This document shows positions 34,009 through 42,079 of a stretch of DNA of 44,737 nucleotides, in pieces. Origin of the DNA: an uncultured Bacilli bacterium (GTDB lineage Bacteria; Bacillota_I; Bacilli_A; RF39; UBA660); the NCBI GenBank assembly GCA_934088535.1, contig CAKOJC010000005.1, positions 1-44,737 of the forward strand, read 5' to 3'. The position numbers and the translations under genes were made by a program. Each line of letters begins with the position of its first letter. The stretch's first letter is position 1. The notes beneath the pieces are model-generated. The model saw only the letters and a list, made by a program, of their open reading frames with translations, made no database searches and had not been told where the DNA came from.

Positions 34009-34959
34009 ATGAATGTAATGGTTTATAATAAATATAAAGAACTTTTGATGGGTTTAAATATTGAAGTAATGAAATCTATGGAAGGTGTCTTTAATGTTGA
34101 TGAAATAATAGATACATTTACTAATTTCTATTATGATAAAATGATTTTGGATATTACTGCTATACGTGATTATCAAAATACTGATAATTTACAAAAATTA
34201 GCTATGAATATAAATATGGAGAATGTAATCTTATTACTTGATGATAGTCCTGAAAGTGATTCTAAGACTTATTTATCAAAATTAATTTCTCTTGGTATTT
34301 ATAATTTTACTCGTAATGCTGAAGGAATAAATTATTTATTAGTTCATCCACATACATATAGAGATGTTGTAAATATTCATAACTTACAAGATCTTGATTA
34401 TGGTAATGCTAATAATGCCGGTACTGGTGATATGGGTATGGGTGCTGGTGGCGGAAAGATGAGAATCATAGGATTTAAAAATATGACTCAACATGCTGGT
34501 GCTACAACTCTTATTTATATGATTAGAAAAATGCTATCGGAGATTAGAAGTGTTGGTGCTATAGAAGTTAATAAAGTGGATTTCTTATATTTTAATGATA
34601 AGGATTTAGTTAGTACTATTTCTTCTGATTTACCAAAAGAACTTATGAAGAAACAAATGTGTGATGTAGTACTTGTTGATTTAAATGATTATGATGATGT
34701 TTCAATATGTAGTCAAGTATATTATTTAATTGAACCATCAACAATTATGATTAATAAAATGTTAAGAAAAAATAGAGCGGCACTTGAAATGCTTAAAAAT
34801 GAAAGAGTAGTATTAAATAAGTGTGTTCTTAACTCTGAAGATGTTGCTACATTTGAGTATGAAACTAAATTAAAAGTATTTGCTACTATACCTCCTTGTG
34901 ATGATAGACAAGAAAATATTGAACCAGTTAAAAACTTTATTAGTAAAATGGGTATTTAA
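34009..34959 (+). CDS. TadZ/CpaE-like localisation protein with degenerate P-loop
   Basis: A 316-residue protein. Residues 1-125 resemble a receiver-like domain (ENVILLLDDSPESDSK). A Gly/Asn linker (NANNAGTGDMGMGAGGGK) leads to a MinD/ParA-type domain starting MRIIGFKNMTQHAGATTLIY, with CDVVLVDLNDYDD as its switch-like segment. The Walker A lysines of MinD are absent (HAGATT), so ATP turnover is doubtful; TadZ proteins are known for atypical P-loops. Its position in a Tad locus supports a polar-localisation role for the machine. Confidence 0.7.
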   Translation: MNVMVYNKYKELLMGLNIEVMKSMEGVFNVDEIIDTFTNFYYDKMILDITAIRDYQNTDNLQKLAMNINMENVILLLDDSPESDSKTYLSKLISLGIYNFTRNAEGINYLLVHPHTYRDVVNIHNLQDLDYGNANNAGTGDMGMGAGGGKMRIIGFKNMTQHAGATTLIYMIRKMLSEIRSVGAIEVNKVDFLYFNDKDLVSTISSDLPKELMKKQMCDVVLVDLNDYDDVSICSQVYYLIEPSTIMINKMLRKNRAALEMLKNERVVLNKCVLNSEDVATFEYETKLKVFATIPPCDDRQENIEPVKNFISKMGI

Positions 34960-34985
34960 TAGTCCAATATAAATGTAGAGTATAG

Positions 34986-35014
34986 TTGACAAAAAAATAA
35001 AAATTATGTAAAAT
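34986..35014 (+). promoter_or_regulatory. Promoter of the VirB2-like gene
   Basis: A perfect TTGACA (34986-34991), 17 bp, TAAAAT (35009-35014). Confidence 0.8.
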
Positions 35015-35040
35015 TTATATAGAGAAGGAGATAAGTGTTT

Positions 35041-35406
35041 ATGTTAAATTTAATTAATGTGTTAAATAATGTTGATGCTGAAAAATTATGTGACGAATTA
35101 GAACCTGTCTTAAGAATAGTTGGTATTGCAATTTTCATTATTAAAGTAGTTGTACCAATTATGTTAATTATTGTTGGTATGTTAGATATGGCTAAAGCTG
35201 TTACTGAAAAAGATGAAAATAAAATTAAAGATGCTCAACAAAAATTAATTAAAAAGGCAATTGCTGCTGTATTAGTTTTCTTAGTTGTAACAATTGTTGG
35301 AGTTCTTATGAATTTAGTAGGAGCTGAAGATTACAAACAATGTACTGGATGTCTTACAGATCCATGGAAGTGTAATTCTAATACAGATGAAATTATTAAA
35401 AATTAA
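35041..35406 (+). CDS. VirB2/TrbC-like two-TM small membrane protein
   Basis: About 121 residues; ATG 35041 is preferred, though in-frame GTG 35035 is also possible. Two hydrophobic helices (about 26-49 and 72-92) flank a charged loop KAVTEKDENKIKDAQQKLIK, the arrangement of TrbC/VirB2 pilins and their Gram-positive relatives. It ends with a Cys-containing tail (QCTGCLTDPWKC). It has a strong private promoter and terminator, so it is abundantly made. A role as a second pilin or channel component in the adjacent Tad machine is inferred. Confidence 0.65.
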   Translation: MLNLINVLNNVDAEKLCDELEPVLRIVGIAIFIIKVVVPIMLIIVGMLDMAKAVTEKDENKIKDAQQKLIKKAIAAVLVFLVVTIVGVLMNLVGAEDYKQCTGCLTDPWKCNSNTDEIIKN

Positions 35407-35418
35407 TAACCGTAAATT

Positions 35419-35438
35419 AAGGACATCGTCCTTTTTTT
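35419..35438 (+). terminator. Intrinsic terminator
   Basis: AAGGAC, loop ATC, GTCCTT, T run. Confidence 0.8.
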
Positions 35439-35444
35439 ATTGTG

Positions 35445-35473
35445 TTGAAAAAATATAATAATAATGGTATAAT
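35445..35473 (+). promoter_or_regulatory. Promoter of the LtaS-like gene
   Basis: TTGAAA (35445-35450), 17 bp, TATAAT (35468-35473). Confidence 0.75.
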
Positions 35474-35491
35474 TACCTAGAGGGAATTAGT

Positions 35492-37561
35492 ATGAAAAGG
35501 TTTAAAAAAATAGATTTTAAAAATATTAATATTAAGAAAATATTTAAGAAAATAATTAATAGTATTAAGAGATATGCTTCTACTAATATATTATTTTTGT
35601 CTTATTTAATTATTTCAATTTTAATTGGGTTTTTATTAAGAGTATGTACTGTTGGTACTCCAATATATTTTAAAGCATTTTTATCAGATTTTATGATTTC
35701 ATTATTGATAGGTGCTTTTGGATATTTGTTTAAACCTAAGTATCAGTTTACATATTTCTTTATATGGGTTATATTTGCATCTGTGCTTGCAATTGGAAAT
35801 ACCATTTATTATCAATTTTATCAATCATTTTTATCAGTTAATTTAATATCAACTGCATCTATGTTGGGTGCTGTAGATGATTCTTTATATGACAAATTAA
35901 ATATAACTCAATTTTTATATATTGTATTTCCAATTATATTCTTTTCAATACATAAATTGTTGGTTAAAAAGAATTATTATTTTGAAGTAGAGAAGACTGA
36001 AAAGGGTAAGAGAAACTTTATATATTCTATTGCTACTTCAGGAGTAATTATATGTTCATTACTTTTTACATTGAATGCTACTGATACTAGTAGACTTGTT
36101 AAGCAATGGAATAGAGAATGGTTGGTACAAAAGTTTGGCTTATATACTTATACAGCTAATGATTTAATTCAGAGTATACAACCTCATTTAAATACTTTAT
36201 TTGGTTATGATGAAGCTGCTCGTAAGTTTAGAAATTTTTATGCTTGTAAAAATGAAGAGAAAGTTAGTTCAAATAAATATACTAATGTATTTAAAGATAA
36301 GAATGTTATATTTATACATGCTGAAAGTATGCAAAACTTCTTAGTTGGATTGAAAATTAATGGTGAAGAAGTAACTCCAAATTTGAATAAACTTGTTAGT
36401 GAGGGAATTTATTTTGATAGATTTTATCCTCAAATTAGTGTAGGAACAAGTTCAGATACAGAGTTTACATTAAATACTGGTCTTATGCCTTCTAGTAGTG
36501 GTACAGTATTTGTAAACTATTATAATAGAACTTATTATTCATTACCTAAATATTTTAATGAGATGGGTTATTATACATTTAGTGCTCATGCTAATAATGC
36601 TGATTATTGGAATCGTAAAACAATGCATCATACTTTGGGATATCAGGATTTCTATGCTAAAGATAGTTATGTTGTTCCTACTGATACAAGTGATCCTAAT
36701 TGGGTAGGGTTAGGACTTTCAGATAAGTCATTCTTTAATCAATTAGTTCCAATACTTAAGAATATTAAAGAAAATCATGAGAAGTTCTATGGAACAGTTA
36801 TAACATTATCTAATCATTCACCATTTAATGATTTAGAAAAATATGATCCATTTGATGTGACTATGAAATATACAGTTACTGATGAGAGTGGAGAAAAGAA
36901 AGATGCAGTAGCAAATTATTTAGAAGGTACACCTATGGGTAACTATATAAAGAGTGCTCATTATGCTGATGCTGCTTTAGGTGAATTTATACAATTATTA
37001 AAAGATAATAATTTAACTAAAGATACAATAATTATATTATATGGAGATCATGAAGCTAGACTTGCTAAAAAACAATTTAACTTATTATATAATTATGATC
37101 CATTTACTAATGATATTAAGAGTGAAGATGATCCTACTTATGTATCTATGGAAAATTATAATTATGATTTACTTAAAAATACTCCATTAGTTATGTGGAA
37201 TGTTGATAAGAAATATAGAAGAAAAGTAAGTAATGCGATGGGAATGTATGATGTACTTCCAACTATTGCTAATATGTTTGGATTTAAAGATAAATATGGT
37301 CTTGGCCATGATATATTTAGTGATAATGAAAAGATTGTTGTATTTCCTAATGGAAATGTACTTACTGATAAAGTTTATTATAGTAATTTAAATGATGAAT
37401 ATGTTGCATTAAATGATGAACCTATTGATACAGATTATATTAGTAGACTTAAAGATTATGCTAATCAAATATTAGATGTATCTAATGGAATAGTATTACA
37501 TGATTTAATTAAGAATGAAGAAGATAAGATAGGAGCTTGCGAACGTGAAGAAAAAAAGTGA
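35492..37561 (+). CDS. LTA-synthase-like phosphoglycerol transferase
   Basis: A 689-residue enzyme with five TM helices in residues about 28-195 and an outside sulfatase-fold domain. Metal and catalytic residues are seen in NVIFIHAESMQNF (Glu), VGTSSDTEFTLNTG (Ser320/Ser321, Asp322) and ILYGDHEAR (Asp-His). In LtaS the nucleophile is Thr in KTSD; aligned here it is Ser320, as in some relatives. It polymerises or transfers glycerol-phosphate onto a glycolipid; whether it is the main LTA synthase is open. It ends in TGA inside the next gene. Confidence 0.88.
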   Translation: MKRFKKIDFKNINIKKIFKKIINSIKRYASTNILFLSYLIISILIGFLLRVCTVGTPIYFKAFLSDFMISLLIGAFGYLFKPKYQFTYFFIWVIFASVLAIGNTIYYQFYQSFLSVNLISTASMLGAVDDSLYDKLNITQFLYIVFPIIFFSIHKLLVKKNYYFEVEKTEKGKRNFIYSIATSGVIICSLLFTLNATDTSRLVKQWNREWLVQKFGLYTYTANDLIQSIQPHLNTLFGYDEAARKFRNFYACKNEEKVSSNKYTNVFKDKNVIFIHAESMQNFLVGLKINGEEVTPNLNKLVSEGIYFDRFYPQISVGTSSDTEFTLNTGLMPSSSGTVFVNYYNRTYYSLPKYFNEMGYYTFSAHANNADYWNRKTMHHTLGYQDFYAKDSYVVPTDTSDPNWVGLGLSDKSFFNQLVPILKNIKENHEKFYGTVITLSNHSPFNDLEKYDPFDVTMKYTVTDESGEKKDAVANYLEGTPMGNYIKSAHYADAALGEFIQLLKDNNLTKDTIIILYGDHEARLAKKQFNLLYNYDPFTNDIKSEDDPTYVSMENYNYDLLKNTPLVMWNVDKKYRRKVSNAMGMYDVLPTIANMFGFKDKYGLGHDIFSDNEKIVVFPNGNVLTDKVYYSNLNDEYVALNDEPIDTDYISRLKDYANQILDVSNGIVLHDLIKNEEDKIGACEREEKK

Positions 37562-38159
37562 TAGAAAAATAATATTCTTATTCGTAGTAGTTGGTATTTT
37601 ATTACTTGGTTTTCTTGGATATAGAATTAATAAAGATTTCTTAAGTAAATCTAATAATAAAAAACAAATAGATTCTATAGACTTCTATGGATATACATTA
37701 TCTAAAAGTGATACAGATTTATATAAGAGTACTTTTAAAGAGTTGAGTAAAGTATTAAATGAGAAGCCTGTTGATATGAATAGTTATGCTAAGCTAATAT
37801 CAGAATTATTCATAATAGATTTATATTCACTTGATAATAAACTTACTAGTACTGATATAGGTGGTATTGAGTTCTTACATAAAGATTTAAGAGAAAACTT
37901 TAAAGAAAATATGGGATCAACACTTTATAAGTTTGTTGAAAGTAATATAGATGGTAAGAGAAAACAAGAATTACCTATGGTTAAAGAAGTTAATGTAAGT
38001 GATGTATTTGAAACTAAATATACTTATAATAAAAATGAATATCCTGCTTATTTAGTTACTGTTGATTGGAGTTATGAAAAAGATTTGGGATATCAAACAA
38101 GTATTAAATTAACTATTATTAATGATAATGATATTCTATATATTGTTAAAGGAAATTAA
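37545..38159 (+). CDS. Membrane-anchored unknown, coupled to the LtaS-like gene
   Basis: A 204-residue protein with a GTG start lying inside the LtaS-like gene (17-nt overlap), 9 nt after AGGAG. One TM at about 9-25 is followed by an outside domain of about 175 residues (SIDFYGYTLSKSDTDLYKST, near the end YLVTVDWSYEKDLGYQ). I do not recognise a family. The overlap implies translational coupling and a helper role for LTA synthesis; that is inference. Confidence 0.75.
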   Translation: MKKKSDRKIIFLFVVVGILLLGFLGYRINKDFLSKSNNKKQIDSIDFYGYTLSKSDTDLYKSTFKELSKVLNEKPVDMNSYAKLISELFIIDLYSLDNKLTSTDIGGIEFLHKDLRENFKENMGSTLYKFVESNIDGKRKQELPMVKEVNVSDVFETKYTYNKNEYPAYLVTVDWSYEKDLGYQTSIKLTIINDNDILYIVKGN

Positions 38160-38178
38160 GACTAAAAATAGTCTTTTT
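38158..38178 (+). terminator. Intrinsic terminator
   Basis: AAGACTA, AAAA loop, TAGTCTT, TTT. It includes the preceding stop codon. Confidence 0.8.
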
Positions 38179-38181
38179 CTA

Positions 38182-38209
38182 TTGAATAAAAAATTTAATT
38201 TGATATAAT
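38182..38209 (+). promoter_or_regulatory. Promoter of the 198-residue gene
   Basis: TTGAAT (38182-38187), 16 bp, TATAAT (38204-38209). Confidence 0.65.
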
Positions 38210-38234
38210 TTATATATAGTAAGAGGAGGAAAAA

Positions 38235-38831
38235 ATGGAGAATAAAAATAAACCATTAATGATAGGTATTGGATTAATTGTTTTAGCGGTTGCTATGATT
38301 GGAATGATTATGTTTACAAGAAATAGAGAAGCTGAAATTGCATCTAAGTTTAAAACGGTTGCTGATGTTAAGAAGATGGTGAATACTATATATATAGAGT
38401 TAGGGGATGCACTACCATTATTAGAATTTCAAAAAATAAATAGTTCAACAGAATCTTGGAAAAGTTTTACTGGATTAAGTGATAGTTCTAATGTAGAATT
38501 TACTGTTGTATCAGAACCACTTATGAATGCTCAAGCATATAGTTTAGTTGTTTTAAAAGTTAAAGACACTTCAAAAATTGAAGATATGAAGCAAGAAATG
38601 TATGATAATATTAATATGGCTAAATGGATATGTGTTAGTGCTGAAAAGTTATATATTACTAATAGTGGTGACATAATATTTATGGTTATGGCAAGTGATG
38701 AATGGGCTACTCCTGTATATGAAAAATTTAAAAAATATGTTAATAATAATATAGGAAAAGAGTTAACTAAAACAGATAGTGAAAGTACTGATTTACCAGG
38801 TGAAATGCCTGATGCTAAACCTGTTGATTAA
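38235..38831 (+). CDS. Membrane-anchored unknown protein, DUF4358-like in form
   Basis: A 198-residue protein with an AGAGGAGG ribosome site, a TM at about 8-27, an outside domain of about 150 residues (KTVADVKKMVNTIYIELG; NMAKWICVSAEKLYITNSGD; FMVMASDEWATPVYEKF) and an acidic Pro-rich tail ending DAKPVD. The central part resembles DUF4358-type proteins found beside MBOAT/DHHW genes; I hold this loosely. A terminator follows, partly insulating it from the acyltransferase. Confidence 0.7.
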   Translation: MENKNKPLMIGIGLIVLAVAMIGMIMFTRNREAEIASKFKTVADVKKMVNTIYIELGDALPLLEFQKINSSTESWKSFTGLSDSSNVEFTVVSEPLMNAQAYSLVVLKVKDTSKIEDMKQEMYDNINMAKWICVSAEKLYITNSGDIIFMVMASDEWATPVYEKFKKYVNNNIGKELTKTDSESTDLPGEMPDAKPVD

Positions 38832-38839
38832 ATAATATT

Positions 38840-38860
38840 GCTCCTTTATGGAGCTTTTTT
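38840..38860 (+). terminator. Intrinsic terminator before the MBOAT gene
   Basis: GCTCC, loop TTTAT, GGAGC, six T. Confidence 0.85.
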
Positions 38861-38873
38861 AAAAGGAGAATAT

Positions 38874-40265
38874 ATGGTATTTGCTAGTATTACATTTTTA
38901 TATTATTTTTTACCTTTATTTTTAATATTATATTTTATAGTGCCTAAAAAATATAAAAATATAGTTTTATTAATATTTAGTTTTATATTTTATTTTTATG
39001 GTGAACCTAAATATATATTGTTGATGATTATAGAAGTGTTATTTTCATATTATATGACACTTAGTTTAGAAAAGAATAAAAGTAGGAGTTTACTTGCTGT
39101 AATAGTATCTTTTCATTTATTACTACTTTGTGTATTTAAATATTTTAATTTTATAATTGATAATATAAATACTATATTTAGTAGTAATATATCTTTGTTA
39201 AATATAGTTCTGCCAATTGGTATAAGTTTTTATACTTTTCAAATTATTAGTTATGAAGTTGATGTTTATAGAGGAAAAGTAAAAGCTTCTAAAAGTTTAA
39301 TAGAATATATGACTTATGTGTTCTTGTTTCCACAATTAATAGCTGGACCTATTGTTAGATATGAAAGTGTTAATAAAGAGTTAAAATCAAGAAAGATTTC
39401 TTTTGAAGATTTTAGTTATGGTGTTAATAGATTTGTGATTGGCTTATTTAAAAAAGTTGTTATAGCTAATAATATAGGAGAGTTATGTAATACATTAGTT
39501 GGTAGTACTGAAGTATCTGTTTTATTATATTGGATACTTGGTATTGGTTATATGTTACAAATATATTTTGATTTTTCAGGATATAGTGATATAGCTATTG
39601 GAATTGGAAGAATGATAGGTTTTAAATTTCCAGAGAACTTTGATTATCCTTATATAGCAGATAGTGTCACTGACTTTTGGAGACGTTGGCATATGACACT
39701 TAGTAGTTGGTTTAAAGATTATGTATATATTCCACTTGGAGGAAATAGAGTAAGTACTTTAAAACATATTAGAAATATATTTATAGTATGGATGCTTACT
39801 GGTTTATGGCATGGAGCTAGTTGGAATTTTATAATATGGGGATTATACTTTGGAGTTATACTTATAATTGAAAAGTATTTTCTTAATAAAGTATTAGATA
39901 AGTTACCTAAAGTGATTAGAGTAATTTATACTACATTTATTGTTATGATAAGTTTTATTATATTCTCTAGTGATGACTTAAATAGTGCATTAACTATTAT
40001 AAAAGGATTATTTAGTTTTAAGAGTTTAAGTTTATATAATGGTTTTATACTTTATTATATAAGAAGTTATAGTGTTATATTGATTATTGGTATTATATTT
40101 AGTACACCTTTAATAAAGAATATAATAGAGAAACTTAGAAGTAAGAAAATACTTAATAATATTATTAATATATTAGAAATAATAGTTATTCTTTTAATAC
40201 TTTTAGTTGTTACATCTATGCTTATAGATAGTAGTTATAATCCATTTTTATATTTTAGGTTTTAA
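38874..40265 (+). CDS. MBOAT-family O-acyltransferase (DltB/AlgI-like)
   Basis: A 463-residue polytopic membrane enzyme. ATG 38874 behind AAAAGGAG is the start; an in-frame TTG further up lies before the preceding terminator and is rejected. Landmarks are PIGISFYTFQIISYEVDVYR, FPQLIAGPIVRYE, IYFDFSGYSDIAIGIG, FWRRWHMTLSSWFKDYVYIP and the catalytic His in TGLWHGASWNF. It moves an acyl group across the membrane onto a cell-surface polymer. The DHHW partner follows 9 nt later. Confidence 0.95.
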   Translation: MVFASITFLYYFLPLFLILYFIVPKKYKNIVLLIFSFIFYFYGEPKYILLMIIEVLFSYYMTLSLEKNKSRSLLAVIVSFHLLLLCVFKYFNFIIDNINTIFSSNISLLNIVLPIGISFYTFQIISYEVDVYRGKVKASKSLIEYMTYVFLFPQLIAGPIVRYESVNKELKSRKISFEDFSYGVNRFVIGLFKKVVIANNIGELCNTLVGSTEVSVLLYWILGIGYMLQIYFDFSGYSDIAIGIGRMIGFKFPENFDYPYIADSVTDFWRRWHMTLSSWFKDYVYIPLGGNRVSTLKHIRNIFIVWMLTGLWHGASWNFIIWGLYFGVILIIEKYFLNKVLDKLPKVIRVIYTTFIVMISFIIFSSDDLNSALTIIKGLFSFKSLSLYNGFILYYIRSYSVILIIGIIFSTPLIKNIIEKLRSKKILNNIINILEIIVILLILLVVTSMLIDSSYNPFLYFRF

Positions 40266-40274
40266 GGAGGGAAT

Positions 40275-41351
40275 ATGAGTAACAAATATAGAGATATAGT
40301 TATTAGTGTAATATTTGTATTAATACTTTCATTATTCTTTGTTTTAAACGTTTTTAAAAGTGATAATGAAGTATCAGTAAGTGAGAGACGTAAACTTACA
40401 TTAATGCCTAAATTTAGTTTAAAAAGTGTGTTTAATGGAACATATTTTAATGAGTTTGATAAATATACTACTGATCAATTTATATATAGAGATAACTTTA
40501 GGATTTTAAAAGCTAAGATGGATTTAAGTATTAAGAATAATTATCATAATTTGTATATAAAAGATGATTATTTTATTGAGATGGAGTATCCATTAAATAT
40601 GGACTCTATAGATAACTTAATTAGTAAGATTAATTATATAAGAGATACTTATTTAAGTGAAAGCAATGTTTATTATTCTATAATACCTGATAAGAATTAT
40701 TTTATAGATGATAATAATTTAAGAATAAATTATCAATATTTAGAAGATTATATGTATAATAAGTTGAATTTTAGATATATTGATATTTTTAATACTTTAG
40801 AGTTAGATGATTATTATAAGACAGATAGTCATTTTATGATTAATAAAATTGATAAAGTTGCTTCAAGATTATTAAGTGGAATGAATAACTATAGTGATAT
40901 TAATTATAGTGTAGAGAAAGTTAGTAGTTTTGATGGTGTTTATAAGTCTAGAGTACCTATTAGTGGTGAAAGTGATGAATTAAATATTATTAAGAATGAT
41001 AGTATTAATAATAGTTTAGTTTATGATTATAGTAAGAATAGTTATATAAATTTTTATGATATGAATAAACTTAAAAGTAATGATAAATATGAAATATATT
41101 TAGGTGGTAGTACTCCTTTAGTTAGTATTTATAATGATCTTTGTAATAATGACAGAGAATTAATAATATTTAGAGATAGTTTTGGTAGTAGTTTAGTTCC
41201 ATTATTAGTATCATCATATAAAACTATTACTTTAGTAGATACAAGGTATATGAGTCCTAAAATACTTGGTAATTATATTGATTTTAATAATAAAGATGTC
41301 TTATTTGTTTATAATACTTCTATTATAAATAATAGTTATAGTTTAAAATAA
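40275..41351 (+). CDS. DHHW/AlgX-like acyltransferase partner
   Basis: A 358-residue protein with a TM at about 8-26, then an outside SGNH/AlgX-like domain: SVSERRKLTLMPKFSL, the signature region TDQFIYRDNFR, YYKTDSHF (variant of the DHHW box; the last Trp is Phe) and IFRDSFGSSLVPLL with the expected catalytic Ser. It pairs with the MBOAT enzyme to complete acyl transfer outside the cell. Same operon, GGAGGG ribosome site. Confidence 0.85.
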   Translation: MSNKYRDIVISVIFVLILSLFFVLNVFKSDNEVSVSERRKLTLMPKFSLKSVFNGTYFNEFDKYTTDQFIYRDNFRILKAKMDLSIKNNYHNLYIKDDYFIEMEYPLNMDSIDNLISKINYIRDTYLSESNVYYSIIPDKNYFIDDNNLRINYQYLEDYMYNKLNFRYIDIFNTLELDDYYKTDSHFMINKIDKVASRLLSGMNNYSDINYSVEKVSSFDGVYKSRVPISGESDELNIIKNDSINNSLVYDYSKNSYINFYDMNKLKSNDKYEIYLGGSTPLVSIYNDLCNNDRELIIFRDSFGSSLVPLLVSSYKTITLVDTRYMSPKILGNYIDFNNKDVLFVYNTSIINNSYSLK

Positions 41352-41390
41352 AAAACAATTTATTTTATGAGTAAATTATGTTATATATCG

Positions 41391-41462
41391 TTAGTGAAGT
41401 ACTTGCCTCCCTGAGTCAGGTACCACGGTTTGGGTTGCCTAACTACTAGTGAGTTAGGTTTT
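41391..41462 (+). ncRNA. Candidate small RNA in a G+C-rich intergenic island
   Basis: In a very A+T-rich gap, about 65 nt near 50% G+C stand out. Hairpin 1 is GTACTTG (41399-41405) with CAGGTAC (41417-41423), presenting an 11-nt loop with CCTCCC, complementary to ribosome-binding sites. Hairpin 2 is a terminator at 41438-41462. This resembles C-rich-loop regulatory RNAs of Firmicutes. I see only a weak -10 (TATATA at 41383); it might be processed from the acyltransferase mRNA. Not matched to any named RNA family. Confidence 0.5.
41438..41462 (+). terminator. Terminator hairpin of the candidate small RNA
   Basis: CCTAACT, loop ACTAGTG, AGTTAGG, then TTTTATT. The T run points to the plus strand. 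Confidence 0.65.
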
Positions 41463-41478
41463 ATTATAATCCAAGATA

Positions 41479-41547
41479 TTAATTGAAGATGATTAATAAA
41501 ATAATGATTATTAGAAGAACTACTATTAATAAATCTTTTTTCTTCAT
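41479..41547 (-). CDS. 22-residue hydrophobic peptide, toxin-like
   Basis: Behind a perfect AAGGAGGTGG site, ATG 41547 encodes a 22-residue peptide: MKKKD, then an unbroken Leu/Ile/Val stretch, ending FN. It is a minimal single-span membrane peptide. Small hydrophobic peptides convergent with a structured RNA are the pattern of type I toxin-antitoxin loci such as TxpA/RatA, but no sequence family is recognised. The ribosome site is far stronger than chance would predict for so short a frame. Confidence 0.5.
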   Translation of the reverse strand: MKKKDLLIVVLLIIIILLIIFN

Positions 41548-41598
41548 TATACCACCTCCTTATTAGCATAAAATTTTATTTTAATCTTATATTTTATA

Positions 41599-41629
41599 AT
41601 ATCTAATTAATTTAAATTAGATATTTTTT
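41599..41629 (+). terminator. Hairpin with T run in the intergenic region
   Basis: ATATCTAATT, 6-nt loop, AATTAGATAT, then TTTTT. The stem is A+T-rich and therefore weak. No obvious plus-strand gene ends here; it could stop a long antisense form of the small RNA, or sit in the promoter region of the minus-strand peptide. Confidence 0.45.
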
Positions 41630-41703
41630 AATTATTTAATTTTAAAGTTTTTATAAAAAGAAATGTTTTTGGGATTTATGACTAACTATAATAATATGGT
41701 GAT

Positions 41704-42016
41704 ATGATGAACTATTATGATGAAATAAAGAATAGGATAATCGATAATGAAATTTTTTATTATACTGTTCAAGTGAAAAAAAGAAGACTTACAAAAAGAC
41801 AATTAGAAAATATAGTTAGAAATAAAGAATATGACAGATTAGATGATAAAACTAAAAATAAACTATCAAAAAATATTGAATTATATAGATAAGAATTTAA
41901 AAAGATTAAGTCATGACAGAACTATAGGTATTATTATATGTAAGAAAGATAATAAATATTTAATAGAATATTGTAGTGATAAAAGGATAATTTCTAGAGA
42001 GTATATGTTAGTTTGA
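41704..42016 (+). pseudogene. Decayed YhcG/DUF1016 nuclease gene
   Basis: The first frame begins NYYDEIKNRIIDNEIF and contains RLTKRQLENIVRNKEYDRL, both recognisable pieces of the DUF1016 N-terminal half. A +1 shift then gives LNYIDKNLKRLSHDRTIGII and EYCSDKRIISREYMLV to TGA at 42014, the usual C-terminus of YhcG-type PDDEXK proteins. About 200 middle residues, including the catalytic part, are gone. YhcG nucleases are often accessory or mobile; this is a relic. Confidence 0.75.
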
Positions 42017-42034
42017 ATGGAACTAGAAATGGTC

Positions 42035-42063
42035 TTTACATAGACCCCCCTAGGGTGTATAAT
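42035..42063 (+). promoter_or_regulatory. Promoter of the csoR-suf operon
   Basis: TTTACA (42035-42040), 17 bp, TATAAT (42058-42063). The spacer carries the CsoR-type operator. Confidence 0.75.
42044..42058. promoter_or_regulatory. Probable CsoR operator
   Basis: ACCCCCCTAGGGTGT contains the palindrome CCCTAGGG between -35 and -10. CsoR proteins bind pseudo-palindromes with G/C tracts of this kind, so apo-repressor here would block RNA polymerase. Binding by the adjacent gene product is inferred. Confidence 0.65.
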
Positions 42064-42079
42064 ATTTTTGGTGATTTGA

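Noticed and set aside
38838..38873. Upstream TTG start extending the MBOAT gene by 12 residues
   Set aside because: It lies before the terminator hairpin GCTCC/GGAGC and lacks a ribosome site. ATG 38874 has AAAAGGAG.
41391..41460. T-box leader on the minus strand (GTGGTACC stretch)
   Set aside because: The full T-box consensus is lacking, no specifier stem is visible and no aminoacyl-tRNA or amino-acid gene follows.
41381..41569. A 62-codon minus-strand frame over the peptide and RNA region
   Set aside because: Its start lies before the ribosome site, it would translate the AAGGAGG itself, and its sequence resembles no protein. The 22-residue frame fits the site better.
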